The notes beneath the pieces are model-generated. The model had not been told where the DNA came from and searched no databases. It saw only the letters and a program-made list of their open reading frames with translations. Source: DATAMF01 sp964472565 (GTDB taxonomy: Bacteria > Chloroflexota > Anaerolineae > Aggregatilineales > Aggregatilineaceae). Taken from it: a stretch of 64,000 bases of DNA. Shown here piece after piece: positions 16,369 to 25,299 of the stretch. The position numbers and the translations under genes are program-made. Each line of letters starts with the position of its first letter. Position 1 is the stretch's first letter. The stretch spans positions 1 through 64,000 of the forward strand of contig CAYYNB010000002.1 of assembly GCA_964472565.1 (NCBI GenBank). The letters run 5' to 3'.

Positions 16369-18924
16369 CTACGAGACAATTGGGGCGAATCGATCCGCCA
16401 GAACCGCCCCGGTTCGAGATTGTTCCTCGTGTACGATCTGCTCTGGCGTGCCCTCCGCCACCAAAAAGCCGCCATCTTTGCCGCCTTCGGGACCGAGATC
16501 GATAATCCAGTCGGCGGCAGCGATCACGTCGAGATTATGTTCAATCACTACAACGGTGTTATTCGAATCAACCAGCCGTTGCAGCACATCCAGCAGATGC
16601 AGGGTATCCGCCGGGTGCAGGCCGGTAGTCGGCTCATCAAGTAGATAGAGTGTGTGTCCGTTTCCACCCCGACGGCTGAGTTCTTTCGCCAGTTTGACGC
16701 GCTGAGCTTCACCGCCGGACAGGGTAGTTGCCGGTTGGCCCAACTTCAGATACCCCAGACCGACATCAACCATCAACTGAAGACGGGCGAGAGCTGACGG
16801 CGCATCCTGGAATAGTTCGAGCGCTTCCTCGACGGTCAGATCGAGCACATCCGCGATACTGCTGCCGCGATAAAGCACTTTCAGCACTTCTGGCTTGAAG
16901 CGTTTTCCTCGACAGACCGGGCAGCGCACCTCGACATCGGGCAGGAAATGCATGTTAATCGTGAGCGTGCCCGCTCCCTGGCATCGTTCGCAGCGTCCCC
17001 CCGAAGCGTTAAAAGAAAAATGGGCAGCCGTTAAGCCTGCGCCGCGTGCCTGCGGTGTCGCCGCAAAGACCTGTCGAATTGTGGTGAACGCATCCGTGTA
17101 AGTCGCCGCGTTGGATCGGGTAGTTCGTCCAATCGCGGTTTGGTCAATCGTAATCACCTTGTTGATCTGGTTCCACCCCGTGATTGCGGTATGGTCCCCT
17201 GGCGGATCGCCCGCGCCATAAAAGTGACGCTGGGCCGCCCGGTTCAGAATATCCAGAATCAGTGAAGATTTCCCCGATCCGGATACCCCCGTTACCGCGA
17301 CCAGCACACCTAACGGGAGATGGATGGTGACATTGCGTAAATTATGAGCACGCGCGCCGTGAATCGTGAGCCTGTGCCCATTAACAGGTCGTCGCGCGGC
17401 AGGCGGCACTTGATGAGGGTTGAGGAAGGTTCCGGTAACAGATTCAGGTATCCGGGCGATTTCATCTGGTGTCCCGGCGGCAACGACTCTCCCGCCATTT
17501 TTCCCGGCTCCGGGGCCAATATCGATCACATAATCTGCCGCGCGAATCATATCCAGGTCGTGTTCCACCACCAGCACCGTATTGCCGAGATCGCGCAGGC
17601 GGGACAGTGCCACGATCAGTCGTTCCGTATCGCGCGGGTGGAGTCCGATAGTCGGTTCATCCAGCACGTAGAGCACGCCCGTTAAACCGGACCCCAAGAG
17701 GGACGCCAAGCGCAGCCGCTGCGCTTCTCCGCCGGAAAGCGAAGGCATCGCCCGTTCCAGCGTGAGATAACCCACGCCAATATCCACGAGCCGCCGGGTA
17801 CGTTCGCGTAAGTCCGCCACAATCGGCTCGCAGATAATCTGCGCTTCTATCGGCAGAACATCCGTAAGCCCGGCGATCCATTCTGCCAGATCGGCCAGCG
17901 AAACCTGAGACAGTTCGGTGATCGAACGCCCATTGACCGTTACCTGGCGGCTTTCCAGGCGCAGCCGGGTTCCGTCGCAGTCGGGGCAGGTGCGCTTGAA
18001 CAGCAGTTTTTCCATCTTTTCGCGGTAATTCAAATCATGGGCGCGTTCGGTATACCGCCGCAGGATGTTGGTTACGATGCCCTCAAATCGCCCATCGGAG
18101 ACATTTTCGGGCGGCACCACATCGGGAAAGTGCTGGCGGAAGCGCGGACTGTGGACGCCATACAGCAGCAGATTGCGCTGCACATCACTCAGCTCACCCA
18201 CCGCTACGCGGGGATCGAACGTGAAACCATAACGTTCAGCGGCTGCCTGCAAGACGGGCGTATAGTGGGCGATATAATGATGATCCCAGCCTTTGATGCT
18301 TCCATCTAAAATGCTGAGGTTGGCATCCAGAAGCAAATCCAGGTTGGCATCGAGAATTTCGCCCAGCCCGGAACAGGTTGGACAGGCCCCGGCGGGCTTA
18401 TTAAACGAAAAGTGAGCCATTCCCATTTCGGGAACAGGCGCGCCGCAATGGGGGCAGGGGTAGGTTACGCTGTCATCAAAGGTTTGCTCCAGTTCACTTT
18501 CTGACGATTCCGCGCTCCATTCCTCGTCTTCCGAAATGTTGTATGCAGGGGGAATATCCTGATGGCAGACAGGGCAAGGGCGGTGCCCAACCCGTGCGAA
18601 TAACACGCGCAGATAGGTAAAAATTTCTGTGGCAGTCCCCACCGTGGAACGCGGGCTGCGGTTAGTCAGATGTTGATCCACGCTGATCGATGGCGTCAGT
18701 CCTTCAATAGCATCCACTTCGGGTTTGCTCACGAAGTCTGTCACCATGCCCATCGATTCCATGTACTGCCGCACACATTCCTTGTGCAGCGTATCGAAGG
18801 CCAGCGACGACTTGCCAGAACCCGAAAGCCCGGTCAGGATGACCAGCTTGTTTTTGGGGATTCGGATCGTGACATTTTTGAGATTGTTCAGCCGTGCGCC
18901 TTTGATCGTGATCCAGTCCTGCAT
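16369..18924 (-). CDS. UvrA paralogue (UvrA2/drug-resistance-type ABC ATPase)
   Basis: 851 residues with two ABC modules split by zinc modules, as in UvrA. Walker A sites are GLSGSGKSS (about 31-39) and GVSGSGKSS; signatures are LSGGEAQRL and LSGGEAQRV. Zinc pairs are CPVC/CPHC, CPTC, CPDC, CERC and CPVC. It differs from true UvrA (about 940 residues): it is shorter, and the usual block after Walker A is replaced by ESMGMVTDFVSKP, typical of UvrA-like paralogues linked to resistance against DNA-binding drugs. It may bind or clear DNA lesions without the normal UvrB partnership. ATG 18924 is chosen because AAGGAG lies upstream; ATGs at 18945 and 18957 are alternatives. Confidence 0.85.
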   Translation of the reverse strand: MQDWITIKGARLNNLKNVTIRIPKNKLVILTGLSGSGKSSLAFDTLHKECVRQYMESMGMVTDFVSKPEVDAIEGLTPSISVDQHLTNRSPRSTVGTATEIFTYLRVLFARVGHRPCPVCHQDIPPAYNISEDEEWSAESSESELEQTFDDSVTYPCPHCGAPVPEMGMAHFSFNKPAGACPTCSGLGEILDANLDLLLDANLSILDGSIKGWDHHYIAHYTPVLQAAAERYGFTFDPRVAVGELSDVQRNLLLYGVHSPRFRQHFPDVVPPENVSDGRFEGIVTNILRRYTERAHDLNYREKMEKLLFKRTCPDCDGTRLRLESRQVTVNGRSITELSQVSLADLAEWIAGLTDVLPIEAQIICEPIVADLRERTRRLVDIGVGYLTLERAMPSLSGGEAQRLRLASLLGSGLTGVLYVLDEPTIGLHPRDTERLIVALSRLRDLGNTVLVVEHDLDMIRAADYVIDIGPGAGKNGGRVVAAGTPDEIARIPESVTGTFLNPHQVPPAARRPVNGHRLTIHGARAHNLRNVTIHLPLGVLVAVTGVSGSGKSSLILDILNRAAQRHFYGAGDPPGDHTAITGWNQINKVITIDQTAIGRTTRSNAATYTDAFTTIRQVFAATPQARGAGLTAAHFSFNASGGRCERCQGAGTLTINMHFLPDVEVRCPVCRGKRFKPEVLKVLYRGSSIADVLDLTVEEALELFQDAPSALARLQLMVDVGLGYLKLGQPATTLSGGEAQRVKLAKELSRRGGNGHTLYLLDEPTTGLHPADTLHLLDVLQRLVDSNNTVVVIEHNLDVIAAADWIIDLGPEGGKDGGFLVAEGTPEQIVHEEQSRTGAVLADRFAPIVS

Positions 18925-19157
18925 AGGTGTTTTTTTCTCCTTCATCCACAGAGGCAATATTGATTGTACGACTATGGTGTATCGATGGGAGGGTTTAGGG
19001 GAGAAATTACTTATAAAGGATGTTTGAGCCGGTCATTGAAGGCCGGTTTCGGCTTACAAAGCCTCCAATTGTTTACCAGGGTTTATGACCACTAAACCTG
19101 TTACCAACTACCGAGCATCTACAACGCTTACGCTTGATCCTTGCTCGTCCCCCGACA

Positions 19158-19199
19158 TTGACAATCTTTGGCATTGTATGCTATAGTGCAATTAATTGC
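19158..19199 (+). promoter_or_regulatory. Promoter with overlapping palindromic operator for the ROK/GH4 operon
   Basis: TTGACA (19158-19163) and TATAGT (19182-19187) are 18 bp apart. The perfect palindrome GCAATTAATTGC (19188-19199) begins directly after the -10 and covers the predicted start site. A partial second copy, with the AATTAATT core, follows at about 19207-19220. The layout suggests repression, most simply autoregulation by the ROK protein encoded next. Confidence 0.75.
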
Positions 19200-19226
19200 T
19201 TTACTGCAATCAATTAATTAACTGGA

Positions 19227-20297
19227 ATGATGATGTCTTCTCCGATAACCACGCCTGAACTGATGCGCCAGCAAAATCGCGCGGTGATCCTGGAAACGAT
19301 CCAGGAGCGCGGTCCCATTTCACGGGTAGACCTGGCGCGGTTGCTCAAACTGAATCCGGCGACTGTTACCCGGATCACGCGGGTGTTGCTGGACGAAGAC
19401 CTGATCTGCGAGACGGGCGAAGGGACAACGCTGGGCGCGGGGCGAAAGCCTACCCTGCTGAACTTCAACCACCGTGCGCGGCTGCTGCTGGGCGTTCACA
19501 TGGGTACGCGTGGAACCACGGGGGTAGTCGCCGATATGGCGGGCGCGGTTCTGGCCCGTCGCACCATCCTACCGGGCGGTACGGTAAGCGCTTTGGCTGA
19601 AGAACTGCTCGCGGCTGATCCGAGTTACAGCCGCCGGTTAGCGGCAGGCTGCCTGAGTGCCTCACATCCCGGCCTGATTACGGATGAGATGTGCCGTGCG
19701 TTGCACACCGAATTATCAATTCCGGTCTTCTCGGCAGATGACGCCGAACTGTCAGCTCGCGGCGAAGCGGAATGGGGCGCAGCGCGTGAACAGTCGTTTT
19801 TTGCGCTGCTCTACCTGGGACAGCACAGCCGAAGCGTGAGCTATCTGGATGGCTATTTGCGGGTTGGCGGGCTGGGGTTTGATCCGCAGGGATGGCCGTT
19901 AGCCCAACAGCTTTCGGATCAGGGCGTGATCGACACCACGCGCCAACGGCTGCTGGCCGATTCGTCAAGCGCCCTGCACGAACTGCCCCGGCTTTCTGTT
20001 GCACGGATTTTCGAGGCCGCCCGGCAGCATGATCCCCTGGCGCTCGATATGGTTCGCCGCATCGGGCAAGGCGTGGCGACCATCAGCCTTAACCTGGTGG
20101 ATACATTAGCGCTGAGTCATGTCATCCTGGGGGGGACATGGCATAGTGCGGCAGATTTGATCATCCCCGCCGCCTACGAGCAGATGCAGCTTTTTCAGGC
20201 TCAGGTTCCGGTGTTAGTACCCGCCGATCTGGGCGACGATGCGCCGCTGATGGGCGCTGTCCGGCTGGCTTTGGAACACACCTCGGTAAGGAGTTGA
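19227..20297 (+). CDS. ROK-family transcriptional repressor
   Basis: 356 residues. The N-terminal winged helix-turn-helix (about 10-65) contains GPISRVDLARLLKLNPATVT; the rest is a ROK sugar-kinase-like domain with the nucleotide-loop relic LLLGVHMGTRGTTGVVADM. The Cys-rich zinc motif of classical ROK proteins (CxCGxxGC) is absent and the region is QQHSRSVSYLDG, so ligand sensing may differ and kinase activity is unlikely. Three ATGs open the gene; the ribosome site is weak (TGGAATG). It is first in an operon for beta-glucan use and probably binds the palindrome 28 bp upstream. Confidence 0.87.
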   Translation: MMMSSPITTPELMRQQNRAVILETIQERGPISRVDLARLLKLNPATVTRITRVLLDEDLICETGEGTTLGAGRKPTLLNFNHRARLLLGVHMGTRGTTGVVADMAGAVLARRTILPGGTVSALAEELLAADPSYSRRLAAGCLSASHPGLITDEMCRALHTELSIPVFSADDAELSARGEAEWGAAREQSFFALLYLGQHSRSVSYLDGYLRVGGLGFDPQGWPLAQQLSDQGVIDTTRQRLLADSSSALHELPRLSVARIFEAARQHDPLALDMVRRIGQGVATISLNLVDTLALSHVILGGTWHSAADLIIPAAYEQMQLFQAQVPVLVPADLGDDAPLMGAVRLALEHTSVRS

Positions 20298-20302
20298 GGT
20301 CG

Positions 20303-21607
20303 ATGGGACTCAAAATTGCCGTTATCGGCGCAGGCAGCACCTATACCCCTGAACTGATCGATGGATTCATCCGGTATCAAAATCGTATTCCTATCGATAC
20401 TCTGGTATTCATGGATATTTTCCGCTGGCGTTTGGATACCGTCGGCGGCATGGCACAGCGTATGTTAGACCGGGCCAGGTATCCACTCCAGATTCAGCTT
20501 ACAACCAACCGCAGCGAAGCCCTGGATGGCGCTGATTTTGTGATCACCCAGATTCGCGTCGGTGGCATGGCGACACGCCAGGCCGATGAAACGATTCCGC
20601 CGCGTTATGGGGTCATTGGGCAAGAGACGGTTGGCCCTGGCGGCATCGCCAAAGCCTTACGAACGATTCCGGTGATGCTCGACCTTGCGCACGAGATGGA
20701 GCAGCGATCTCCCCAGGGCTGGTTGATCAACTTCACCAACCCATCGGGCTTGATCAGCGAAGCGATCTGGCGGCACAGCCGGGTTAAAACGCTTGGCCTC
20801 TGCAACCTGCCCACCAACATGCGGATGGAAATTGCCGCCGCGCTGAATGTGCCGCCCGACACGGTGACGCTGGATTATTTTGGCTTAAATCATCTGGGAT
20901 TTGTACGTGGTGTGTGGGTCAACGGCGAAGATTACACTACCCCGGCTTTGGAAGCGACCATTGACTCGCTGCGCCGCGATCACAACCCGGTCTTTTCGCC
21001 CGAACTGATCACCGCTCTGGGCTTGATCCCCAGCTACTATCTGACCTATTTTTATCATCATGATCGCATGGTAGCCGAACAACGGCAGGCTCCCCAAACG
21101 CGAACCGAACGTGTGCGCGAGATTGAAAAGGAACTGCTGAAACTGTACGCCGATCCGCAACAGGTGGAAAAACCGGCGCTGCTGTCGGAACGCGGCGGGG
21201 CGCATTACTCCACCGCTGCCGTCAGCCTGATCGCGGATATGATCGAAAACACGGGAGCCACGCATATTGTCAACATCATGAACCAGATGACTCTCCCCGG
21301 ACTACCGCCGGAAGCGGCTGTCGAAGTGCCGTGCCGCATCACCGCTGAAGGCGCTTTCCCGCTGCCCGCCGCGCCTATCCCGCCGCAGGTGATCGGGTTG
21401 ATCCAGGCGGTAAAGGCATCAGAAATGCTCACTATTGAAGCAGCAGTAACGGGCGATAAACGAACTGCTCTGCAAGCCCTGCTCGCGCATCCACTGGTGC
21501 CCTCCTTTTCAACCGCACAATCATTACTCGCCACCGTACTCGCTGAACATCGGGATTATCTCCCGCAGTTTGAAGCCGAATTTGTTACCCTGGAAGAAAC
21601 TCAATGA
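20303..21607 (+). CDS. GH4 glycosidase (6-phospho-beta-glucosidase class), copy 1
   Basis: 434 residues. An N-terminal Rossmann fold, GAGSTYTPELIDGF (residues 11-24), binds NAD. GH4 metal and catalytic residues appear in LGLCNLPTN (Cys) and GLNHLGF (His). GH4 enzymes need NAD, Mn2+ and reducing conditions and cleave phosphorylated disaccharides by an oxidation-elimination route. ATG 20303 is preferred because AAGGAG lies at 20288-20293. It starts 5 bp after the repressor stop and overlaps the next gene by 4 bp, so the genes are translated together. The exact sugar is uncertain. Confidence 0.88.
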   Translation: MGLKIAVIGAGSTYTPELIDGFIRYQNRIPIDTLVFMDIFRWRLDTVGGMAQRMLDRARYPLQIQLTTNRSEALDGADFVITQIRVGGMATRQADETIPPRYGVIGQETVGPGGIAKALRTIPVMLDLAHEMEQRSPQGWLINFTNPSGLISEAIWRHSRVKTLGLCNLPTNMRMEIAAALNVPPDTVTLDYFGLNHLGFVRGVWVNGEDYTTPALEATIDSLRRDHNPVFSPELITALGLIPSYYLTYFYHHDRMVAEQRQAPQTRTERVREIEKELLKLYADPQQVEKPALLSERGGAHYSTAAVSLIADMIENTGATHIVNIMNQMTLPGLPPEAAVEVPCRITAEGAFPLPAAPIPPQVIGLIQAVKASEMLTIEAAVTGDKRTALQALLAHPLVPSFSTAQSLLATVLAEHRDYLPQFEAEFVTLEETQ

Positions 21608-22872
21608 AACCACTCAAAATCACCGTAATCGGGGGAGGCAGCACTTACACCCCGGAATTGATTGATGGCTTTATTCGTTACCACGATGAACTGCCCATCG
21701 ATTGTATTGCGCTGCACGACATCAGCCCCGAACGCCTCAATATTGTGGGCGGGCTGGCGCAGCGGATGCTGGCAAAGTCTGGCATCGAACTGCAACTCAC
21801 CACAAACCGGACAGAAGCCATTACTGAAGCGGATTTTGTGGTATCTCAACTGCGGGTCGGAGGCATGGCCGCCCGCGCCCTGGATGAACACATCCCGCTC
21901 AAGTATGGCATCATCGGGCAGGAAACAACCGGCCCTGGTGGATTCGCCAAAGCGCTGCGCACAATCCCCGTCATGCTCGACATCGCCAACGAAATCGCCC
22001 GGCTTGCGCCCCAGGCGTGGCTGATCAACTTCACGAATCCCTCCGGGGTGATTACTGAAGCCATCCTGCGGCATACGGGCGTTAAGGCGGTTGGGCTGTG
22101 CAATGTGCCGATCAACATGCAGCGCAATATCGCCAACGTGCTGGGGATCGAGCCGCACCGGGTCGAATTGGACTATATCGGGCTGAACCATCTCAGCGTG
22201 GCACGGCGGGTATGGGTCGATGGCGAAGATGTGACACGCTCCCTGCTCGCCAATGAGGAAGTACGCGCCACTTACCACCTTTCTCATTCGCTGCTTGATA
22301 AGTTAGGAATGATTCCGAACTATTATCTGCGCTACTTTTTTAACCCCGATCAGGCGTTAAAAGAGCAGTTGGAAGCCCCTCAAAGCCGCGCAGAATATTT
22401 GCAGAGTATCGAGGCGGATCTGCTCCAGATGTATGCCGATCCCAAGCTGGATAAAAAGCCCGAACTCTTGGAAGAACGCGGCGGCGCTTACTATTCCACT
22501 GCCGCCGTGGAATTGATCCGCGCGATTGCCCAGGATCGCCATGAAGTGCATATCGTCAATGTCCAGAACGGCAATGCACTGTCCGATCTGCCCGCGGAAA
22601 GTGTCGTCGAAGTGCCCGCTGTGATCAGTAAATCTGGCGCAAAGCCGTTAGTGTGCGGATCACTGCCGGTATCCATTCGTGGTTTGATCACTGCTGTGAA
22701 AGCCTACGAGGAACTCACCATCGATGCGGCAGTGACCGGCAACGAAGCCACCGCCCAACTGGCCCTGCTGGCCCATCCGCTGGTGCCATCCTGGGATGTT
22801 GCGGTGGCGCTGTGGCAGGACCTGAAGCAGGCCCACCGGGCTTATTTGCCCCAATTCGTGGAGGAACAGTGA
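21604..22872 (+). CDS. GH4 glycosidase (6-phospho-beta-glucosidase class), copy 2
   Basis: 422 residues, a clear paralogue of the preceding GH4 protein with the same landmarks: GGGSTYTPELIDGF, GQETTGPGGFAKALRTIP, VGLCNVPIN and GLNHLSV. The ATGA overlap with copy 1 and the GTGA overlap with the kinase gene make the three genes a coupled unit. The two copies have drifted apart enough to suggest different substrates, for example different linkages or chain lengths. Confidence 0.88.
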   Translation: MKPLKITVIGGGSTYTPELIDGFIRYHDELPIDCIALHDISPERLNIVGGLAQRMLAKSGIELQLTTNRTEAITEADFVVSQLRVGGMAARALDEHIPLKYGIIGQETTGPGGFAKALRTIPVMLDIANEIARLAPQAWLINFTNPSGVITEAILRHTGVKAVGLCNVPINMQRNIANVLGIEPHRVELDYIGLNHLSVARRVWVDGEDVTRSLLANEEVRATYHLSHSLLDKLGMIPNYYLRYFFNPDQALKEQLEAPQSRAEYLQSIEADLLQMYADPKLDKKPELLEERGGAYYSTAAVELIRAIAQDRHEVHIVNVQNGNALSDLPAESVVEVPAVISKSGAKPLVCGSLPVSIRGLITAVKAYEELTIDAAVTGNEATAQLALLAHPLVPSWDVAVALWQDLKQAHRAYLPQFVEEQ

Positions 22873-23846
22873 CGGTTTATCTAGGCGTTGACGGCGGCGG
22901 AAGTAAAACTGCCGCCCTGGCGATTGACGAGCGCGGCAATCTGCTGGGGGTGGGACACAGCGGCGGCTCCAACCATCAGGTTATCGGACTGGAAGTGGCG
23001 GTGCAGCATATCCGCGAAGCCGCCGCTCAAGCACTCAATGGACAGCGGGCAGCGGTGGGGGCGTTCTGTCTGTCAGGAGCCGATATGCGTTATGACTTTT
23101 CGCTGCTGGAACCCGCCATCAGTGGACTCGATCTGTGTGATCAACCCTTCGTTTATAACGACTCGTTGGCGATCTTCCGGGCGGGCAGCAGCCGCCCCTA
23201 CGGGATCGGAGTCGTGTGTGGGACGGGATTCAATGCGGTGGGAGTCAGCCGCACAGGAGAAGAGTTCCGTCTGCCGTCGCTGGGCGAAATAACCGGGGAT
23301 CGGGTCGCGGGCGGCTATGCACTCGGCATGAATGCGCTGGGAGCCGCCTTCCGGGCGTGGGATGGACGCGGCGAACCAACATGGCTATCTGGTGCAGTTT
23401 TGGAAACGTTACAGGCCCCCGACTTTCCGACACTGGCCGAGCAGATTGTCCAGGGACAAATCTCACACGCGCAGGTGCTTGCGCTTACTCCCCTGATTTT
23501 TACCGGCGCGCTGCACAATGATCAGGTGGCCTGCCGGCTGATTCGCGATCTGGGCGAAGAAGTTGGCGCTACCATCCGGGCTTTTTTGCGCCGCATGAAT
23601 CTGCTGGAGACACCGTGTGATGCGGTGCTGGGCGGCAGCGTGTTTTATGGAGATGGCCCCCTGCTGCTGGAAACCATCCGCGCAGCAGTATGCCCTGTTG
23701 CGCCGCTGGTTCAACTGAAACGGCTCGATGTTAAGCCGGTGGTGGGAGCCGCGCTGCTAGCGCTGGATCGGGCCGGAATTCCTTTTGACGATTTGCAACT
23801 TCGTTCTCACTTGCCTGCCGACTTAACCCTCTTTGAGGGGAGGTGA
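22869..23846 (+). CDS. BadF/BadG-type sugar kinase (N-acetylglucosamine kinase family)
   Basis: 325 residues. The actin-like ATPase fold shows the phosphate-1 loop YLGVDGGGSKTAALAID at the N-terminus, the phosphate-2 region GVVCGTGFNAVG (about 115) and an adenosine loop LGGSVFYGDGP near residue 260. Relatives phosphorylate N-acetylglucosamine, glucosamine or other hexose units. GTG at 22869 overlaps the GH4 stop by 4 bp; longer readings into the GH4 gene have no support. Next to two GH4 enzymes, it probably makes the phosphorylated substrate that those enzymes need, since no PTS is encoded here. Confidence 0.83.
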   Translation: MTVYLGVDGGGSKTAALAIDERGNLLGVGHSGGSNHQVIGLEVAVQHIREAAAQALNGQRAAVGAFCLSGADMRYDFSLLEPAISGLDLCDQPFVYNDSLAIFRAGSSRPYGIGVVCGTGFNAVGVSRTGEEFRLPSLGEITGDRVAGGYALGMNALGAAFRAWDGRGEPTWLSGAVLETLQAPDFPTLAEQIVQGQISHAQVLALTPLIFTGALHNDQVACRLIRDLGEEVGATIRAFLRRMNLLETPCDAVLGGSVFYGDGPLLLETIRAAVCPVAPLVQLKRLDVKPVVGAALLALDRAGIPFDDLQLRSHLPADLTLFEGR

Positions 23847-23911
23847 TTTTCGCCCAACACTATTAGCCTGTTTTTCCCAACAATCGTTTACTTTTTGGAG
23901 GAAATAAAATC

Positions 23912-25168
23912 ATGCGTAACTGGTTTCTGGTCCTGGTCTTGATCGCCACCGGAGTCGCGTCCGCTGCTCCGACTGCTGCCCCCGTTTCTGCAACAGTTCC
24001 CCGCGATACCACGTTGACAGTATGGGGCTTCGTTTGGACAGCCGACTGGCTGGAATCGATTGCACCCGGCTTCGAAGCCGCGCATCCTGGCGTCAAGGTG
24101 AATGTCGAGCGCTTCGAATACGAAGTCTACCGGGACGCCATTATTGCAGCTTTAGCGTCGGGCACAGATGTGCCGAATGTCGTCACGCTCGACCCCATGT
24201 GGGCCGGAGATTTGATCCGGAATGGCGCGGTGATGCCCCTGGATGGCATTGAAGACCAGCTTAATCCAGCCGATTTCGTCGGCGGTTGGGAACTATGCCA
24301 GGACGAAGGCACACAGTACGGCGTCCCGGCTGATCTCGACTTTAATATTATGTTTTACCGCAAAGACCTCTACGATCCGGCGATTGCTGAGGCTGGGTTG
24401 GATGCGTTCCCAACCAACACCGAAGACTTCATCAAAGTCTCCAAACTGATCAGCAATGAAGACACCAAAGCCATTTTGTTAGCCCAGAGCGACTATTATG
24501 CCTGGTATCAGGGTTTCCTGGTTCCCTATGGTGGCCGTCTGTTCAGTGATGGCGAATATGCTTTTGCCAGTGACGCCGGAGTTGATGCTTTGACGCTCTA
24601 CAACCGGCTGGTTGAAGAAGATGTCGCGCTGCTGTGGGATGAAACGGCTGAAGGCAACCCTATGCCCGCACTCACGAATGGCGATGTGTTGGCGATTATG
24701 CACGGTTCCTGGTATGTAACCGAACTTGAGACGGCTGCACCTGAAATGAAGGGTCAGTGGGGCGTCGCGCCGATGCCCTTCGGTCCCACTGACCGCCAAT
24801 ACCATGCGGCAACGGGTGGCTCTTGTTTCTCGATCCCTGTGGCTGCCACCGATCAGGACCTGGCAACTGAATTTTTGGTCTATATGGAACAGCCCGAAGT
24901 CATGGCAACCTACTACACAGTAGTGGGTGGTGTGCCTGCTCTTAAAACCGCCTGGGATTACCTCGATCTCGAAGCGGTCAACGATTATCTGGGCGTTCCG
25001 CTTGCGAAACTCGTCACCGAATGGGCACCCGGTACGGTGGGCATGGAACTGCCGGGGAACGAAATGTCTACGGCGATTGCAGATGCGATCTACGCTGTCA
25101 CCGCTGAAGGTGTAGACCCGCGTGAAGCCTTAGAAACGGCGGTTGAACTCAGCCCTGAACTGGAATAA
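23912..25168 (+). CDS. ABC sugar-binding protein (family 1 extracellular solute-binding)
   Basis: 418 residues. The signal peptide (MRNWFLVLVLIATGVASA) is followed by an Ala/Pro/Thr-rich linker and a MalE/UgpB-like two-lobe domain: LTVWGFVWTADWLESIAPGFEAAHPGVKV, TDVPNVVTLDPMWAGDLI and VAPMPFGP. No lipobox cysteine is seen. A strong GGAGGAAA ribosome site lies before ATG 23912. It should bind an oligosaccharide, perhaps cellobiose or longer cello-oligomers given the GH4, kinase and GH9 neighbours. A 10-bp hairpin follows, then the two permeases. The ATPase is missing and is probably a shared MsmK-type subunit encoded elsewhere. Confidence 0.9.
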   Translation: MRNWFLVLVLIATGVASAAPTAAPVSATVPRDTTLTVWGFVWTADWLESIAPGFEAAHPGVKVNVERFEYEVYRDAIIAALASGTDVPNVVTLDPMWAGDLIRNGAVMPLDGIEDQLNPADFVGGWELCQDEGTQYGVPADLDFNIMFYRKDLYDPAIAEAGLDAFPTNTEDFIKVSKLISNEDTKAILLAQSDYYAWYQGFLVPYGGRLFSDGEYAFASDAGVDALTLYNRLVEEDVALLWDETAEGNPMPALTNGDVLAIMHGSWYVTELETAAPEMKGQWGVAPMPFGPTDRQYHAATGGSCFSIPVAATDQDLATEFLVYMEQPEVMATYYTVVGGVPALKTAWDYLDLEAVNDYLGVPLAKLVTEWAPGTVGMELPGNEMSTAIADAIYAVTAEGVDPREALETAVELSPELE

Positions 25169-25182
25169 ATCCTGACCGCGCA

Positions 25183-25207
25183 GCAGAGGGGAATAACTCC
25201 CCTCTGC
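25183..25207 (+). promoter_or_regulatory. Intercistronic hairpin after the binding-protein gene
   Basis: GCAGAGGGGA and TCCCCTCTGC form a perfect 10-bp stem with a five-base loop. It is followed by TTGAAATTAATTTC rather than a clean T-run. It probably stabilises the binding-protein mRNA and allows partial read-through into the permease genes. Confidence 0.65.
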
Positions 25208-25299
25208 TTGAAATTAATTTCTTCTTCCAATGACTTTATGTACTTGGATACGATGAGCGCATTCTGAATGGTCCGATCTTTTTTGCGGAGCAGCTTGAT

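Noticed and set aside
22653..22868. N-terminal extension of the BadF-type kinase inside the GH4 gene
   Set aside because: The 72 extra residues are out of frame with the GH4 protein it overlaps, have no kinase homology, and a proper GTG start with 4-bp overlap exists at 22869.
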